From: a virus
Virus record (IMG/VR): IMGVR_UViG_3300029319_000354
Coordinates: 1 to 28,617 of that record
Strand: one strand, 5' to 3'
DNA length: 28,617 nt
The translations under genes were made by a program, and so were the position numbers. Positions 20,316-27,638 of the stretch are shown piece by piece (position 1 is the stretch's first letter; each line of letters opens with the position of its first letter). Under the pieces are notes generated by a model. That model was not told the DNA's origin, did no database searches, and was given only the letters and a program-made list of their open reading frames with translations.

Positions 20316-20503
20316 ATACATACATGAAAATTGAGAACGCACAGTATCGAAAAGTATTTCCAGATGACTCTGCTCCTATAGAAATTCGAGCTACAGTTGA
20401 CGGAGAAGTTGTTTCAATTCCTATTGACACAAACAATCGACATTATGCAGAAGCAATGAGGCAAGTTGCCGCAGGGACGTTAAAGATAGCAGATGCAGAT
20501 TAA
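20312..20503 (+). CDS. Small fibre-partner protein, copy 2 (63 aa)
   Basis: This 63-residue protein is the relative of the one at 18135: ENAQYRKVFPDDSAPIEIRA, then a VVSIPIDTNNRHYAEAMRQV segment and the ending AAGTLKIADAD. It starts inside the stop of the fibre at 19206, exactly as copy 1 does for its own fibre. The pairing of each fibre with such a partner suggests a functional two-gene unit. The nature of the link is inferred. Confidence 0.72.
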   Translation: MNTYMKIENAQYRKVFPDDSAPIEIRATVDGEVVSIPIDTNNRHYAEAMRQVAAGTLKIADAD

Positions 20504-20519
20504 TTAACAGGAATATAGC

Positions 20520-21197
20520 ATGTTCGGCACACCTTATTTTTCAGTTTCTAGTTTTGCCGATCAATCTTTCCCTGCACATTTAACACAAGCAGTCACCGGG
20601 CAAGCTATAGCTGCGGCTACTCAGAGTGTAACTGTATCAGGAAAAGCAAATGTATCTGTAACTGGGCAAGCAGCAGGTTCTGTAGTAGGTAGTGTTACAA
20701 CGTCTGGTAAAGCAAATGTATCAGTAACCGGACAGGCAATGGGTTCGGCTCTTAGTAGTGTTACCTTGAATGTAGAAACTATTTTTCTTACAGGTAATTC
20801 TATAGCTTCTAACACTTTTACCCCTACAATTAATACAGATCATTCTGTTTTTGTTACAGGTCAAAGTATTGGGACTACAATAAATCCTAATCCTTTTCAG
20901 ATAAATTTAACTGCTAATATATCTGTAACAGGAACTAGTTTAATAGCAGGAGTTACGGCTCCTAATATATATCAAGACCTTGAAGTTGAAATAGACGAAG
21001 ATGTTACAACTAATTGGATAGATATATTTAATGAGTCGTTTACCCAAAGTATAGCAAGCACTCATAGTGGATCAGCGTTTAGTGGTGTGGGATTTAGTTC
21101 TACAGACGATGGAGAAGCAATAGCAAACAATCCAGCTCCAGATGGGAACTGGACGGAAATTGAAGAAGCAAGTACAATATGGGAAGAAATCCCTTAA
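20520..21197 (+). CDS. Repeat-bearing fibre protein, 225 aa
   Basis: This 225-residue Val/Ser/Thr-rich protein has tandem segments of about 22 residues built on VSVTGQA followed by GS...SVT.SGKAN, with at least two near-identical copies and degenerate relatives (VTGQAIAAATQSV before, FVTGQSIGTT and ISVTGTSLIAG after). The C-terminal part (about 150-225) is acidic and includes DLEVEIDEDVTTNWIDIF. The repeats predict an extended beta fibre. A secreted or exposed adhesin-like role on the virion is plausible. A GGAAT site precedes the start. Confidence 0.68.
   Translation: MFGTPYFSVSSFADQSFPAHLTQAVTGQAIAAATQSVTVSGKANVSVTGQAAGSVVGSVTTSGKANVSVTGQAMGSALSSVTLNVETIFLTGNSIASNTFTPTINTDHSVFVTGQSIGTTINPNPFQINLTANISVTGTSLIAGVTAPNIYQDLEVEIDEDVTTNWIDIFNESFTQSIASTHSGSAFSGVGFSSTDDGEAIANNPAPDGNWTEIEEASTIWEEIP
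20637..20768 (+). repeat. Two 66-bp in-frame tandem repeats
   Basis: Units 20637-20702 and 20703-20768 each encode a 22-residue SGKANVSVTGQA... repeat of the fibre protein at 20520. They differ at scattered positions, so duplication is not recent. Confidence 0.7.
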
Positions 21198-21215
21198 TAA
21201 ACATTAGGATAAAAA

Positions 21216-22172
21216 ATGGCAAGTACATATTCAGATAGATTAAGAATAGAATTAATGGGATCGGGAGATCAATCCGGTACATGGGGAACTACGACTAATA
21301 CTAATTTAGGTACACTTATAGAGGAAGCAATTGCTGGACATGCCACAGTATCTATGTCTGATGCTAACTATACACTGACATCTAATAATGGCGTTAGTGA
21401 TGAAGCTAGGCAGATGATAATTAAACTTACGGGTACGTTATCTGCTCAAAGAAATGTCATATGTCCTACCAAAGAAAAATTATACGTAGTTGATAATGCT
21501 ACTAGTGGTAGCCAATCTATTGTTTTTAAAACATCCAGTGGGTCAGGAATTACTATCGGAAATGGTAGTAAAACTATTGTATATTGTGATGGAACGAATG
21601 TTGTTGATGGAATTAACTATATAAGTTCTTTAACTTTAGGAGCTGCTCTACCTGTTGCTTCTGGTGGTACAGGACTAACTTCTGCAGGTTCTAGTGGTAA
21701 TGTACTAACTTCTAATGGGTCAGCGTTTACATCAAGTGCTCCTACTGTATCTGTACCCTCTGGTTCAGTTATGGTGTTTTTTCAATCTGGAGCTCCTACT
21801 GGTTGGACTAAAGTAACTTCCCAAGATAATAAAGCCTTACGAGTTGTAAGTGGTACAGGTGGAGGAACAGGTGGTTCTAACGCTTTTACTACAGCCCTTA
21901 ATAGTTCAGTAACGGCTACAGGAGCAACAGCTAGTCATGAATTAGAAGTAGATGAAATACCTAGTCACACTCATAGCTATACACAAAAAGTTTACAACCA
22001 GCCCGGAATTGGTAATGCTGGTGGTGGAGGAGCTAGAGTAGATGAGAACAATCAAGGTGCTACTACAGGGTCTACAGGTAGTGGTACTGGTCACTCTCAC
22101 AATGCAGGTACTTTAGCAGTTAATGTAAACGTGCAGTATATTGATGTAATACTTTGTTCTAAGGATGCGTAA
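21216..22172 (+). CDS. Tail fibre with tail-collar-like C-terminal domain
   Basis: This 318-residue protein has an N-terminal virion-binding part (STYSDRLRIELMGSGDQSGT, TNTNLGTLIEEAI), a shaft with LPVASGGTGLTS and GNVLTSNGSAF, and a collar-type C-terminus from about 181. The latter has VPSGSVMVFFQSGAPTGWTK, an HTH (251-253) and an HSH (293-295) triplet, then VNVQYIDVILCSKD. The His-x-His triplets resemble the iron-binding motifs of T4 gp37-type fibres. Position and motifs support a distal fibre or collar protein. The next gene starts within the stop. Confidence 0.8.
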   Translation: MASTYSDRLRIELMGSGDQSGTWGTTTNTNLGTLIEEAIAGHATVSMSDANYTLTSNNGVSDEARQMIIKLTGTLSAQRNVICPTKEKLYVVDNATSGSQSIVFKTSSGSGITIGNGSKTIVYCDGTNVVDGINYISSLTLGAALPVASGGTGLTSAGSSGNVLTSNGSAFTSSAPTVSVPSGSVMVFFQSGAPTGWTKVTSQDNKALRVVSGTGGGTGGSNAFTTALNSSVTATGATASHELEVDEIPSHTHSYTQKVYNQPGIGNAGGGGARVDENNQGATTGSTGSGTGHSHNAGTLAVNVNVQYIDVILCSKDA

Positions 22173-22477
22173 TGAAAATAAAAGCAGGATCATTTTGTCC
22201 GTTAATTAAAAAAGATTGCATTGAGTTAAAATGTGCTTGGTTTACACAATTAAGAGGACATAATCCTAATACTGGAGAAGAAGTAGATGATTGGGGATGT
22301 GCAGTAGGATGGCTTCCAGTTCTACTTGTAGAAAATTCTCAACAGCAAAGAAGCACAGGTGCAGCTGTAGAGTCTTTTAGGAATGAAATGGTTAAGTCAA
22401 ATGAAAAAAGCGTAGAGGTTTTAAAACAAGCTGCTGGATTAGAACTAGTAGCAGATGCAACACGTAAAGTGAATTAA
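22172..22477 (+). CDS. Cys-motif protein, 101 aa
   Basis: This 101-residue protein carries four cysteines in its first half (C9, C16, C21, C43) in FCPLIKKDCIELKCAWF and WGCAVGWLP. It continues as a helical region (LLVENSQQQRSTGAAVESFRNE). The spacing suggests zinc or iron-sulfur binding. I recall relatives with the pattern CP...DC....C.(F/W)....G......DDW.CAV.WLP in marine phages at the start of the lysis-side genes, with no known function. It overlaps the tail-collar gene and the next small gene by one base each. Confidence 0.75.
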   Translation: MKIKAGSFCPLIKKDCIELKCAWFTQLRGHNPNTGEEVDDWGCAVGWLPVLLVENSQQQRSTGAAVESFRNEMVKSNEKSVEVLKQAAGLELVADATRKVN

Positions 22478-22626
22478 TGACAAAACTGTCTCAAAGAGAA
22501 CGTATAAAAATACAGGAAAAAGAAATTAAAGAACAACGAAAACAAATAGAAAAAACTTTACGCCAGATTGACGAGTTTTTAAAATTAAAAAAGGTAGATA
22601 AAAAGGTAGATAAAAAGGATGGATAA
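22477..22626 (+). CDS. Small coiled-coil protein, 49 aa
   Basis: This 49-residue protein is almost entirely charged: TKLSQRERIKIQEKEIKEQR followed by a helix KQIEKTLRQIDEFLKL and a lysine-rich end with a KKVD repeat. It is predicted as a single helix or coiled coil. It fills the space between two genes exactly, with one-base overlaps at both stops (TAATG), which argues for a real gene. Function unknown. Confidence 0.72.
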   Translation: MTKLSQRERIKIQEKEIKEQRKQIEKTLRQIDEFLKLKKVDKKVDKKDG

Positions 22627-23126
22627 TGTTAGACCCGGCAACAATTGGATTAGCTATAGCAGGAGTGCGAACTACTGCAGAGTTAGTAAAAAAAGGAATA
22701 GCAGCTGCTAGGGATGTTAATGAGGTAACTAAAGATTTAGGTAAACTTTTTGACCATACAGAAACTTTATCTAAAGCTAAACAAGAAGTAAGTAAAGGAA
22801 AAAATAAAAGTTTAAATCAAAAAGCAATGGATATTGTAGTTGCAGAAGAAAATGCTAGAAAACAAATAGCACAAATTAAAGAAAAACTCTATTGGGGGCC
22901 ATACCCTAATGGTGCAAAAATATTCCAAAACTTTATAAAAACTCGTCAACAAATGATACGAGAACAAAAGTTAGCGGAAGAAAAAGCTATAGCAAAAAGA
23001 AAACAAATGATTGATAATATTATATATTATGGTACGGTTATACTTATATTAGGTTTTGGTGGTTTTATGATTTGGTATTTAGTTGATGTAACTTATGAGT
23101 TAGGTAAAAAAGCAGGTAGGTGGTGA
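22626..23126 (+). CDS. Membrane protein with cytoplasmic helical domain, 166 aa
   Basis: This 166-residue protein has a helical N-terminal part (PATIGLAIAGVRTTAELVKKG), a basic coiled-coil-like centre (60-125) and one membrane segment near 131-153 (NIIYYGTVILILGFGGFMIWYL). The central motif LYWGPYPNGAKIFQNFI is distinctive. Proteins of this form sit, from memory, before the EF-hand-type and holin genes of marine phages. A role in lysis or ejection is inferred from neighbours. No signal peptide is seen. Confidence 0.72.
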   Translation: MLDPATIGLAIAGVRTTAELVKKGIAAARDVNEVTKDLGKLFDHTETLSKAKQEVSKGKNKSLNQKAMDIVVAEENARKQIAQIKEKLYWGPYPNGAKIFQNFIKTRQQMIREQKLAEEKAIAKRKQMIDNIIYYGTVILILGFGGFMIWYLVDVTYELGKKAGRW

Positions 23127-23494
23127 GTATTTTTAAATATGGAGTTGAGGAATTGACACAGAAAAAATTTGAACCTGATAGTAGATATGCTAAACACGAT
23201 TTAGATGGAGATGGTGTGGTATCAGACGAAGAACTCCGAAGGGAAGAGCGTATGATCCGTATAGAAAACTCTGATCGTATGGCTGACCAACAACGTAGAA
23301 TGGTCTGGGTTTCATTATTATCAGTGTGTGCTGGCGTAGTTGTAATACTAACTCCAATAGTTTCTGAGTCTAGATTAAATATTATCATCCCTTTTCTTCA
23401 AGTTTGGTCGATAACAAATTTAGGCATAGTAGCTACATTTATGGCTGCGTCTGCATGGAGTAAACGAAATGGCAGTGAAAAAGAAAAAAACTAA
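23123..23494 (+). CDS. EF-hand membrane protein, 123 aa
   Basis: A 12-residue calcium loop of EF-hand type (DLDGDGVVSDEE, residues 26-37) lies in the soluble N-terminal part. Two membrane segments follow at about 60-80 (MVWVSLLSVCAGVVVILTPIV) and 87-112. I chose the GTG at 23123, which overlaps the previous stop as GTGA; a GTG at 23120 adds one residue. The pattern EF-hand plus two helices recurs in marine phages and is holin-like. Calcium control of membrane insertion is an attractive but unproven idea. The gene overlaps the next by 26 bases. Confidence 0.75.
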   Translation: MSIFKYGVEELTQKKFEPDSRYAKHDLDGDGVVSDEELRREERMIRIENSDRMADQQRRMVWVSLLSVCAGVVVILTPIVSESRLNIIIPFLQVWSITNLGIVATFMAASAWSKRNGSEKEKN

Positions 23495-23660
23495 AAGTAG
23501 AGTAAATGAGGCTGGTAATTATACTAAGCCAACTATGCGAAAGCGTTTATTTAACCGTATAAAAGCTGGATCAAAAGGTGGAAAACCAGGTCAGTGGAGT
23601 GCTCGTAAAGCCCAAATGCTTGCTAAGGCTTATAAAAGTGCTGGTGGTGGGTATACCTAA
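23469..23660 (+). CDS. Small basic protein, 63 aa, RIKAGSKGGKPGQWSARKAQ motif
   Basis: This 63-residue Lys/Arg-rich protein contains LFNRIKAGSKGGKPGQWSAR followed by KAQMLAKAYK. I recall this motif in many small marine phage proteins of unknown function. It starts inside the EF-hand gene with GGAG upstream, and its stop overlaps the next start. The motif is close to that of DUF5872-like proteins, though this is not certain. Confidence 0.75.
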   Translation: MAVKKKKTKSRVNEAGNYTKPTMRKRLFNRIKAGSKGGKPGQWSARKAQMLAKAYKSAGGGYT

Positions 23661-23911
23661 TGGCTCGGTTAAAAAAATCACAAAGGTCATTAAAGGCTTG
23701 GACTAAACAAAAATGGAGAACTAAAAGTGGTAAAAAGTCTAGCAAAACAGGAGAACGATATTTACCAGAAGCAGCTATAAAAAGTTTAACTGCACAAGAA
23801 TACGCAGCGACAACAAGGAAAAAAAGAGAAGGAACTAAAAAAGGTAAACAATTTGTAAAGCAACCAAAAAGAATTGCTAAAAAAGTTAGAAAGTATAGGA
23901 GGGTAGCATAA
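23660..23911 (+). CDS. DUF5872-like basic protein, 83 aa
   Basis: This 83-residue basic protein has the pattern SLKAWTKQKWRTKSGKKSSK followed by TGERYLPEAAIKSLTAQEYA and ATTRKKREGTKKGKQFVKQP. This is the signature of DUF5872-type proteins of phages and viruses, whose role is unknown. It lies in a row of basic small genes before the holin. The stop overlaps the holin start (TAATG). Confidence 0.82.
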   Translation: MARLKKSQRSLKAWTKQKWRTKSGKKSSKTGERYLPEAAIKSLTAQEYAATTRKKREGTKKGKQFVKQPKRIAKKVRKYRRVA

Positions 23912-24294
23912 TGTGGCAAAGTTTAATAAGTCCTATTGCATCTGTAGTAGGAAGTTTTGTTGAATCTAGAGTAGAAAAGCAAAAAGGTAAAACTAAAGTT
24001 ATGGTTGCCAAAGCAGAAGCTGAGGCAGAAGTTTATAAACAAACGTCCTTGCAGGAAGGAAATTGGGACAAGATTATGGCTCAGGGTAGCCAACAGTCAT
24101 TTAAAGACGAATGGCTTACTATTTTATTTTCTCTTCCCTTAATACTTGCTTTTATTCCCGGTGCGGAAGGAATCGTACAAAACGGGTTTGAGCAACTAGA
24201 AATGATGCCTACTTGGTATCAGTATAGTTTAGGTGTAATTGTAGCAGCAAGTTTTGGGGTAAGAAGTGCAACTAAATTTTTTGGTAAACGATGA
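23911..24294 (+). CDS. Holin of the three-helix (GTA_holin_3TM) type
   Basis: This 127-residue protein has an N-terminal hydrophobic/amphipathic helix (IASVVGSFV), a charged helix (17-60, KQKGKTKVMVAKAEAEAEVY) and the family-like block SFKDEWLTILFSLPLILAFIPG (about 63-84). A third hydrophobic segment is at about 104-119. This matches the holin family named from gene-transfer agents, seen mainly in alphaproteobacterial phages. It should form the inner-membrane hole that releases the endolysin encoded two genes later. The call is supported by both motif and position. Confidence 0.82.
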   Translation: MWQSLISPIASVVGSFVESRVEKQKGKTKVMVAKAEAEAEVYKQTSLQEGNWDKIMAQGSQQSFKDEWLTILFSLPLILAFIPGAEGIVQNGFEQLEMMPTWYQYSLGVIVAASFGVRSATKFFGKR

Positions 24295-24575
24295 AAAAGA
24301 AAGACCCAAAGGTAGGAACAGGTAAAAAACCTAAAGGTAGTGGTAGACGTTTATACACAGATGAGAATCCAAAGGATACCGTTAGTATAAAGTTTGCTAC
24401 ACCTGCTGATGCAAGAGCTACAGTAGCTAAAGTAAAAAGAATAAAGAAACCGTATGCACGAAAAATACAAATACTTACAGTAGGAGAACAAAGAGCAAAA
24501 GTTATGGGCAAAACACAGGTAGCAAGTATATTTAAAAAAGGTAAAGAAGCTATAAGAAAAGGAAGAACCACATGA
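24291..24575 (+). CDS. Conserved basic protein, 94 aa
   Basis: This 94-residue protein is Lys/Arg-rich and has two motifs: DPKVGTGKKPKGSGRRLYTD (5-24) and a FATPADARATVAKVKRIKKP stretch (35-54). A central strand ARKIQILTVGEQRAKVMGKT follows. I recall near-identical proteins between holin and endolysin genes of marine phages. No function is established; charge and small size allow binding to DNA or RNA. It overlaps both neighbours by four bases. Confidence 0.8.
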   Translation: MKKKDPKVGTGKKPKGSGRRLYTDENPKDTVSIKFATPADARATVAKVKRIKKPYARKIQILTVGEQRAKVMGKTQVASIFKKGKEAIRKGRTT

Positions 24576-25006
24576 AATTAACAGCTAACTTTTCTTTAGA
24601 AGAACTTACTGCTTCTCAAATAGCAGCTAGAAAAAATATATCCAATGAACCTAATGATATACAACTAAGTAATTTAAGACGATTAGCTTATATGCTACAA
24701 GAATTACGAAATATGTTTGATGTGCCTATCTTTATAAATTCTGGATTTAGATGTAAACAACTTAACGATGCCGTGGGCAGCCGAGATTCCAGTCAACATT
24801 TAAAAGGGTGTGCAGCGGATATACGTGTATCGGGAGTTAGTCCTAGAGAAGCAGTTAAAAAAATAATAGAGTCCGGTATAAGTTACGATCAGGTAATATG
24901 TGAGTACGATAGTTGGGTTCATATATCTGTCCCTAATGAAGGCGGTATGGAGCCTCGTAAAAATGCGTTAATAATAGATAAAAATGGAGTACGACCTTTT
25001 GCGTGA
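24572..25006 (+). CDS. Endolysin, peptidase M15 (D-Ala-D-Ala type) family
   Basis: This 144-residue protein matches the peptidase_M15_3 group that cuts peptide bonds in peptidoglycan. The sequence shows the NSGFRC segment (56-61), the first zinc motif SSQHLKGCAADI (H76 and D83), the acidic catalytic E111 and the last ligand H117 in WVHIS. An N-terminal helix pair (FSLEELTASQIAARK) precedes it, as usual. No signal peptide is present, so it needs the holin. Its start overlaps the previous stop (ATGA). All active-site residues are intact. Confidence 0.92.
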   Translation: MKLTANFSLEELTASQIAARKNISNEPNDIQLSNLRRLAYMLQELRNMFDVPIFINSGFRCKQLNDAVGSRDSSQHLKGCAADIRVSGVSPREAVKKIIESGISYDQVICEYDSWVHISVPNEGGMEPRKNALIIDKNGVRPFA

Positions 25007-25169
25007 ATGGTTAGTTTATATGGATAGTTTAGGTGTATGGAGGTATGTGCATGTGGATAATAATCATGAGATACCAAATGATACTGTAGTAAAGGAATTT
25101 AATACTGAATTACAAGCTCAAAATTTTATAGATAAACAAACGATATATGCTGCAAAAACTGAAATTTAA
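24984..25169 (+). CDS. Small hypothetical protein, 61 aa
   Basis: This 61-residue acidic protein contains WLVYMDSLGVWRYVHVDNNH and a VKEFNTELQAQNFIDKQTIY end. Neither possible ATG (24984, overlapping the endolysin by 23 bases, or 25020) has a good ribosome site. The frame has coding-like composition and overlaps the tail hub start by 23 bases. A VYMDS..(V/M)W(R/K)YV motif is seen, from memory, in small marine phage proteins. Function is unknown. Confidence 0.6.
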   Translation: MEYDLLREWLVYMDSLGVWRYVHVDNNHEIPNDTVVKEFNTELQAQNFIDKQTIYAAKTEI

Positions 25170-27351
25170 ACCAGGAATAAATCGAGAAGTATCTAACTAT
25201 TCTAATGAGGGTGGTTGGTACAAATCAGATAAAATTAGATTTAAATCAGGACTTCCCGAACAAATAGGCGGGTGGACACGAGTATCTGCTAATCAATATT
25301 TAGGTGTAGCCCGTAATTTAATTAGTTGGGTTGCTTTAGACGGAGATCGTCTTACTGGTGTAGGTACTAATATAAAGTATTATATTGAAGAGGGTGGGGC
25401 GTATGCAGATATTACTCCTGTGCGAGCAACCAATGCAAACACAACTACATTTTCTGCAACCAATGGATCAGCTGTAATAACAGCTACAGATAGTTCAGGA
25501 CATGGAGCAGTTCTTGGGGATTATGTAACTATATCTAATGCTGTTAGCTTAGGTGGACTTATAACCGCTGCTGTATTAAATACAGAGCATAGAATAACTG
25601 GAATATTAAGTGCTAACTCATACACTTTTACAGCAAGTGCTACAGCTAATGCTTCCGATTCAGGTAATGGAGGTTCTGCTACAGATGCAGCGTATCAATT
25701 AAATACAGGGCCATCTGAGTTTAGTTATACATCAGGATGGAGTTCTGGTAGTTGGCCTGATTATTTAGATGCTACTTTAGGCACAGACCCATTTAATGTA
25801 ACTGCAGGGAGTGCTACTGTAACTGTTACTCATAATTCTCATGGGTTAGATACAGGGGATTATATATACATTAATTCTATAGGAACTTCTTTTCCTTTAA
25901 GTGGAACTGATGGTAGAACAGCTTTTGCTTGCACTGAAGTAATGTTAAAGGCTTTTGAAATTACTAAACTTAATGCTAATTCTTACACTATATCTTTAGT
26001 TATTGGCGGTATAACGTATGACCCTGATAGTTCTGACTCTAGTGCAGGGGGTACAGTTTCTGTAAGATATAAAAATACAACAACTTCGACTTGGGGAACT
26101 ACGGGGGTAGCAGATTTAGCTCAACAATTAAGATTGTGGTCGCATGATACGTTTGGAGAAGATTTAATTTTTGGTGTGTACCAAGCAGGTGTTTATTATT
26201 GGGATAAATCAGGTGGTACAAGCACTAGAGCTGTTGCACTGAGTGATCGTACTAGTAGTGCTACAGGGTTTGACGCTGCGTATATACCAAGAACTGTTAC
26301 TTTTGTACTAACATCAGATCAATCTAGACATGTTATTTGTTTTGGTAGTGATCGTTTTGGTGGGGCTGGCGGTGCTTTTGATGCAATGCAAGTTAGATGG
26401 TCAGCATCCGAAGATGAAGCTATGTGGGTTCCAAGAACTGATAATACAGCAGGTGATTATAGATTAGATAAAGGTAGTCAAATAGTAACTGCTGTGCAAA
26501 CTAGACAAGAAATATTAGTTTTTACTGATACTGCTGTTTATTCTATGCAGTATGTTGGATTACCTTATGTATTTACATTTACTTTATTGGCAGACAATAT
26601 ATCTATTATATCTCCTAACTCTGTTATTGTAGCTAATAATATTGCATTTTGGATGGGGCATGATAAATTTTATGTTTATGATGGGCAGGTAAGAGCCCTA
26701 CCCTCTACCTTGCGATCTTACGTATACAACAATATGAATAAAGATCAAGAGTTTCAGGTCTTTGCTGGAGGAAATGAGGGGTATAACGAACTTTGGTGGT
26801 TTTATTGTTCTAATTCAAGTAGTTCTATAGACAGTTACGTCATTTATAATTATCTAGAAAACACATGGTATTTTGGCACAATGGCTAGAAGTGCATGGTT
26901 AGATAGTGCTATGAATCAATTTCCAATAGCTGCTGACTATAATAACAGACTTTTATACCATGAAAATGGTATTGATGATCTATCGGGTGATTCTTCTGCA
27001 TCTTTAAATTCTTATATAGAATCATCTGATTTTGATATAGGTGATGGAGAACGATTTGGATTTGTATGGCGTTTAATCCCTGATGTAGTATTTGAAGGCT
27101 CTACATCTACGAACCCTGATGTTACGTTAACACTAACACCTCGTAACTTCTCAGGAGCATCTTACGTAACAGAAACCGGAAAAACGGTTACAGCAACTGC
27201 TTTGTCTCCTACTGAATTATATACGGATGTAGTAAATGTGCGTGTTAGAGGTAGGCAAATAAAATTTAGAATAGATGGTAGTTCTTCTATAGGCACTAAA
27301 TGGCAGTTGGGTACACCACGTATGGACATTAGAACAGATGGGAAAAGATAA
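25147..27351 (+). CDS. P22 gp10-like tail hub / packaged-DNA stabilisation protein
   Basis: This 734-residue protein starts KFKPGINREVSNYSNEGGWY followed by KIRFKSGLPEQIGGWTRV. This opening is characteristic of large marine podovirus tail proteins related to P22 gp10, a tail hub with beta-propeller-like parts that plugs the head after packaging. The long body is beta-rich with repeated TITITD/TGDY-like strands (about 95-310). A recognisable middle block WGHDTFGEDLIF-like (LWSHDTFGEDLIFGVYQAGV) leads into SSATGFDAAYIPR and MQYVGLPYVFTFTLLADNIS. The C-terminal end (RMDIRTDGKR) is intact. It overlaps the preceding and following genes. Function is by family analogy. Confidence 0.82.
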   Translation: MLQKLKFKPGINREVSNYSNEGGWYKSDKIRFKSGLPEQIGGWTRVSANQYLGVARNLISWVALDGDRLTGVGTNIKYYIEEGGAYADITPVRATNANTTTFSATNGSAVITATDSSGHGAVLGDYVTISNAVSLGGLITAAVLNTEHRITGILSANSYTFTASATANASDSGNGGSATDAAYQLNTGPSEFSYTSGWSSGSWPDYLDATLGTDPFNVTAGSATVTVTHNSHGLDTGDYIYINSIGTSFPLSGTDGRTAFACTEVMLKAFEITKLNANSYTISLVIGGITYDPDSSDSSAGGTVSVRYKNTTTSTWGTTGVADLAQQLRLWSHDTFGEDLIFGVYQAGVYYWDKSGGTSTRAVALSDRTSSATGFDAAYIPRTVTFVLTSDQSRHVICFGSDRFGGAGGAFDAMQVRWSASEDEAMWVPRTDNTAGDYRLDKGSQIVTAVQTRQEILVFTDTAVYSMQYVGLPYVFTFTLLADNISIISPNSVIVANNIAFWMGHDKFYVYDGQVRALPSTLRSYVYNNMNKDQEFQVFAGGNEGYNELWWFYCSNSSSSIDSYVIYNYLENTWYFGTMARSAWLDSAMNQFPIAADYNNRLLYHENGIDDLSGDSSASLNSYIESSDFDIGDGERFGFVWRLIPDVVFEGSTSTNPDVTLTLTPRNFSGASYVTETGKTVTATALSPTELYTDVVNVRVRGRQIKFRIDGSSSIGTKWQLGTPRMDIRTDGKR

Positions 27352-27638
27352 TGGCAATACCTGCATTACCTATAGCACCTGAAAAATACAATAAACAGTA
27401 TCTCGATGAGCTTACACGTGTACTGAGACTGTTTTTTACAGAGCAAGATATACCTACTGTGTTCAGAGCAGCAAGGTTACAAGTGCTGAATAATGAAGGA
27501 AATGTTATAATTGATGCAGAATTTGACACAACAACGTCAAAAACACATATAATATTGAATAACTTACCAACTTCTGCATCAGGTTTAGCGGTTGGGACGG
27601 TTTATAATGATAGTGGAACTTTAAAGGTAGCGACATGA
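27351..27638 (+). CDS. Small tail-region protein, 95 aa
   Basis: This 95-residue protein has an N-terminal helix KYNKQYLDELTRVLRLFF and a C-terminal LNNLPTSASGLAVGTVYNDS then GTLKV. The LTRVLRLFF..(Q/E) motif and the LP(T)SASGL..GTVY(N/R)DSGTL ending are, from memory, common in small marine phage proteins next to the gp10-like gene. It could be a tail hub partner. One-base overlap at its start and a four-base overlap at its stop show coupling. Confidence 0.75.
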   Translation: MAIPALPIAPEKYNKQYLDELTRVLRLFFTEQDIPTVFRAARLQVLNNEGNVIIDAEFDTTTSKTHIILNNLPTSASGLAVGTVYNDSGTLKVAT

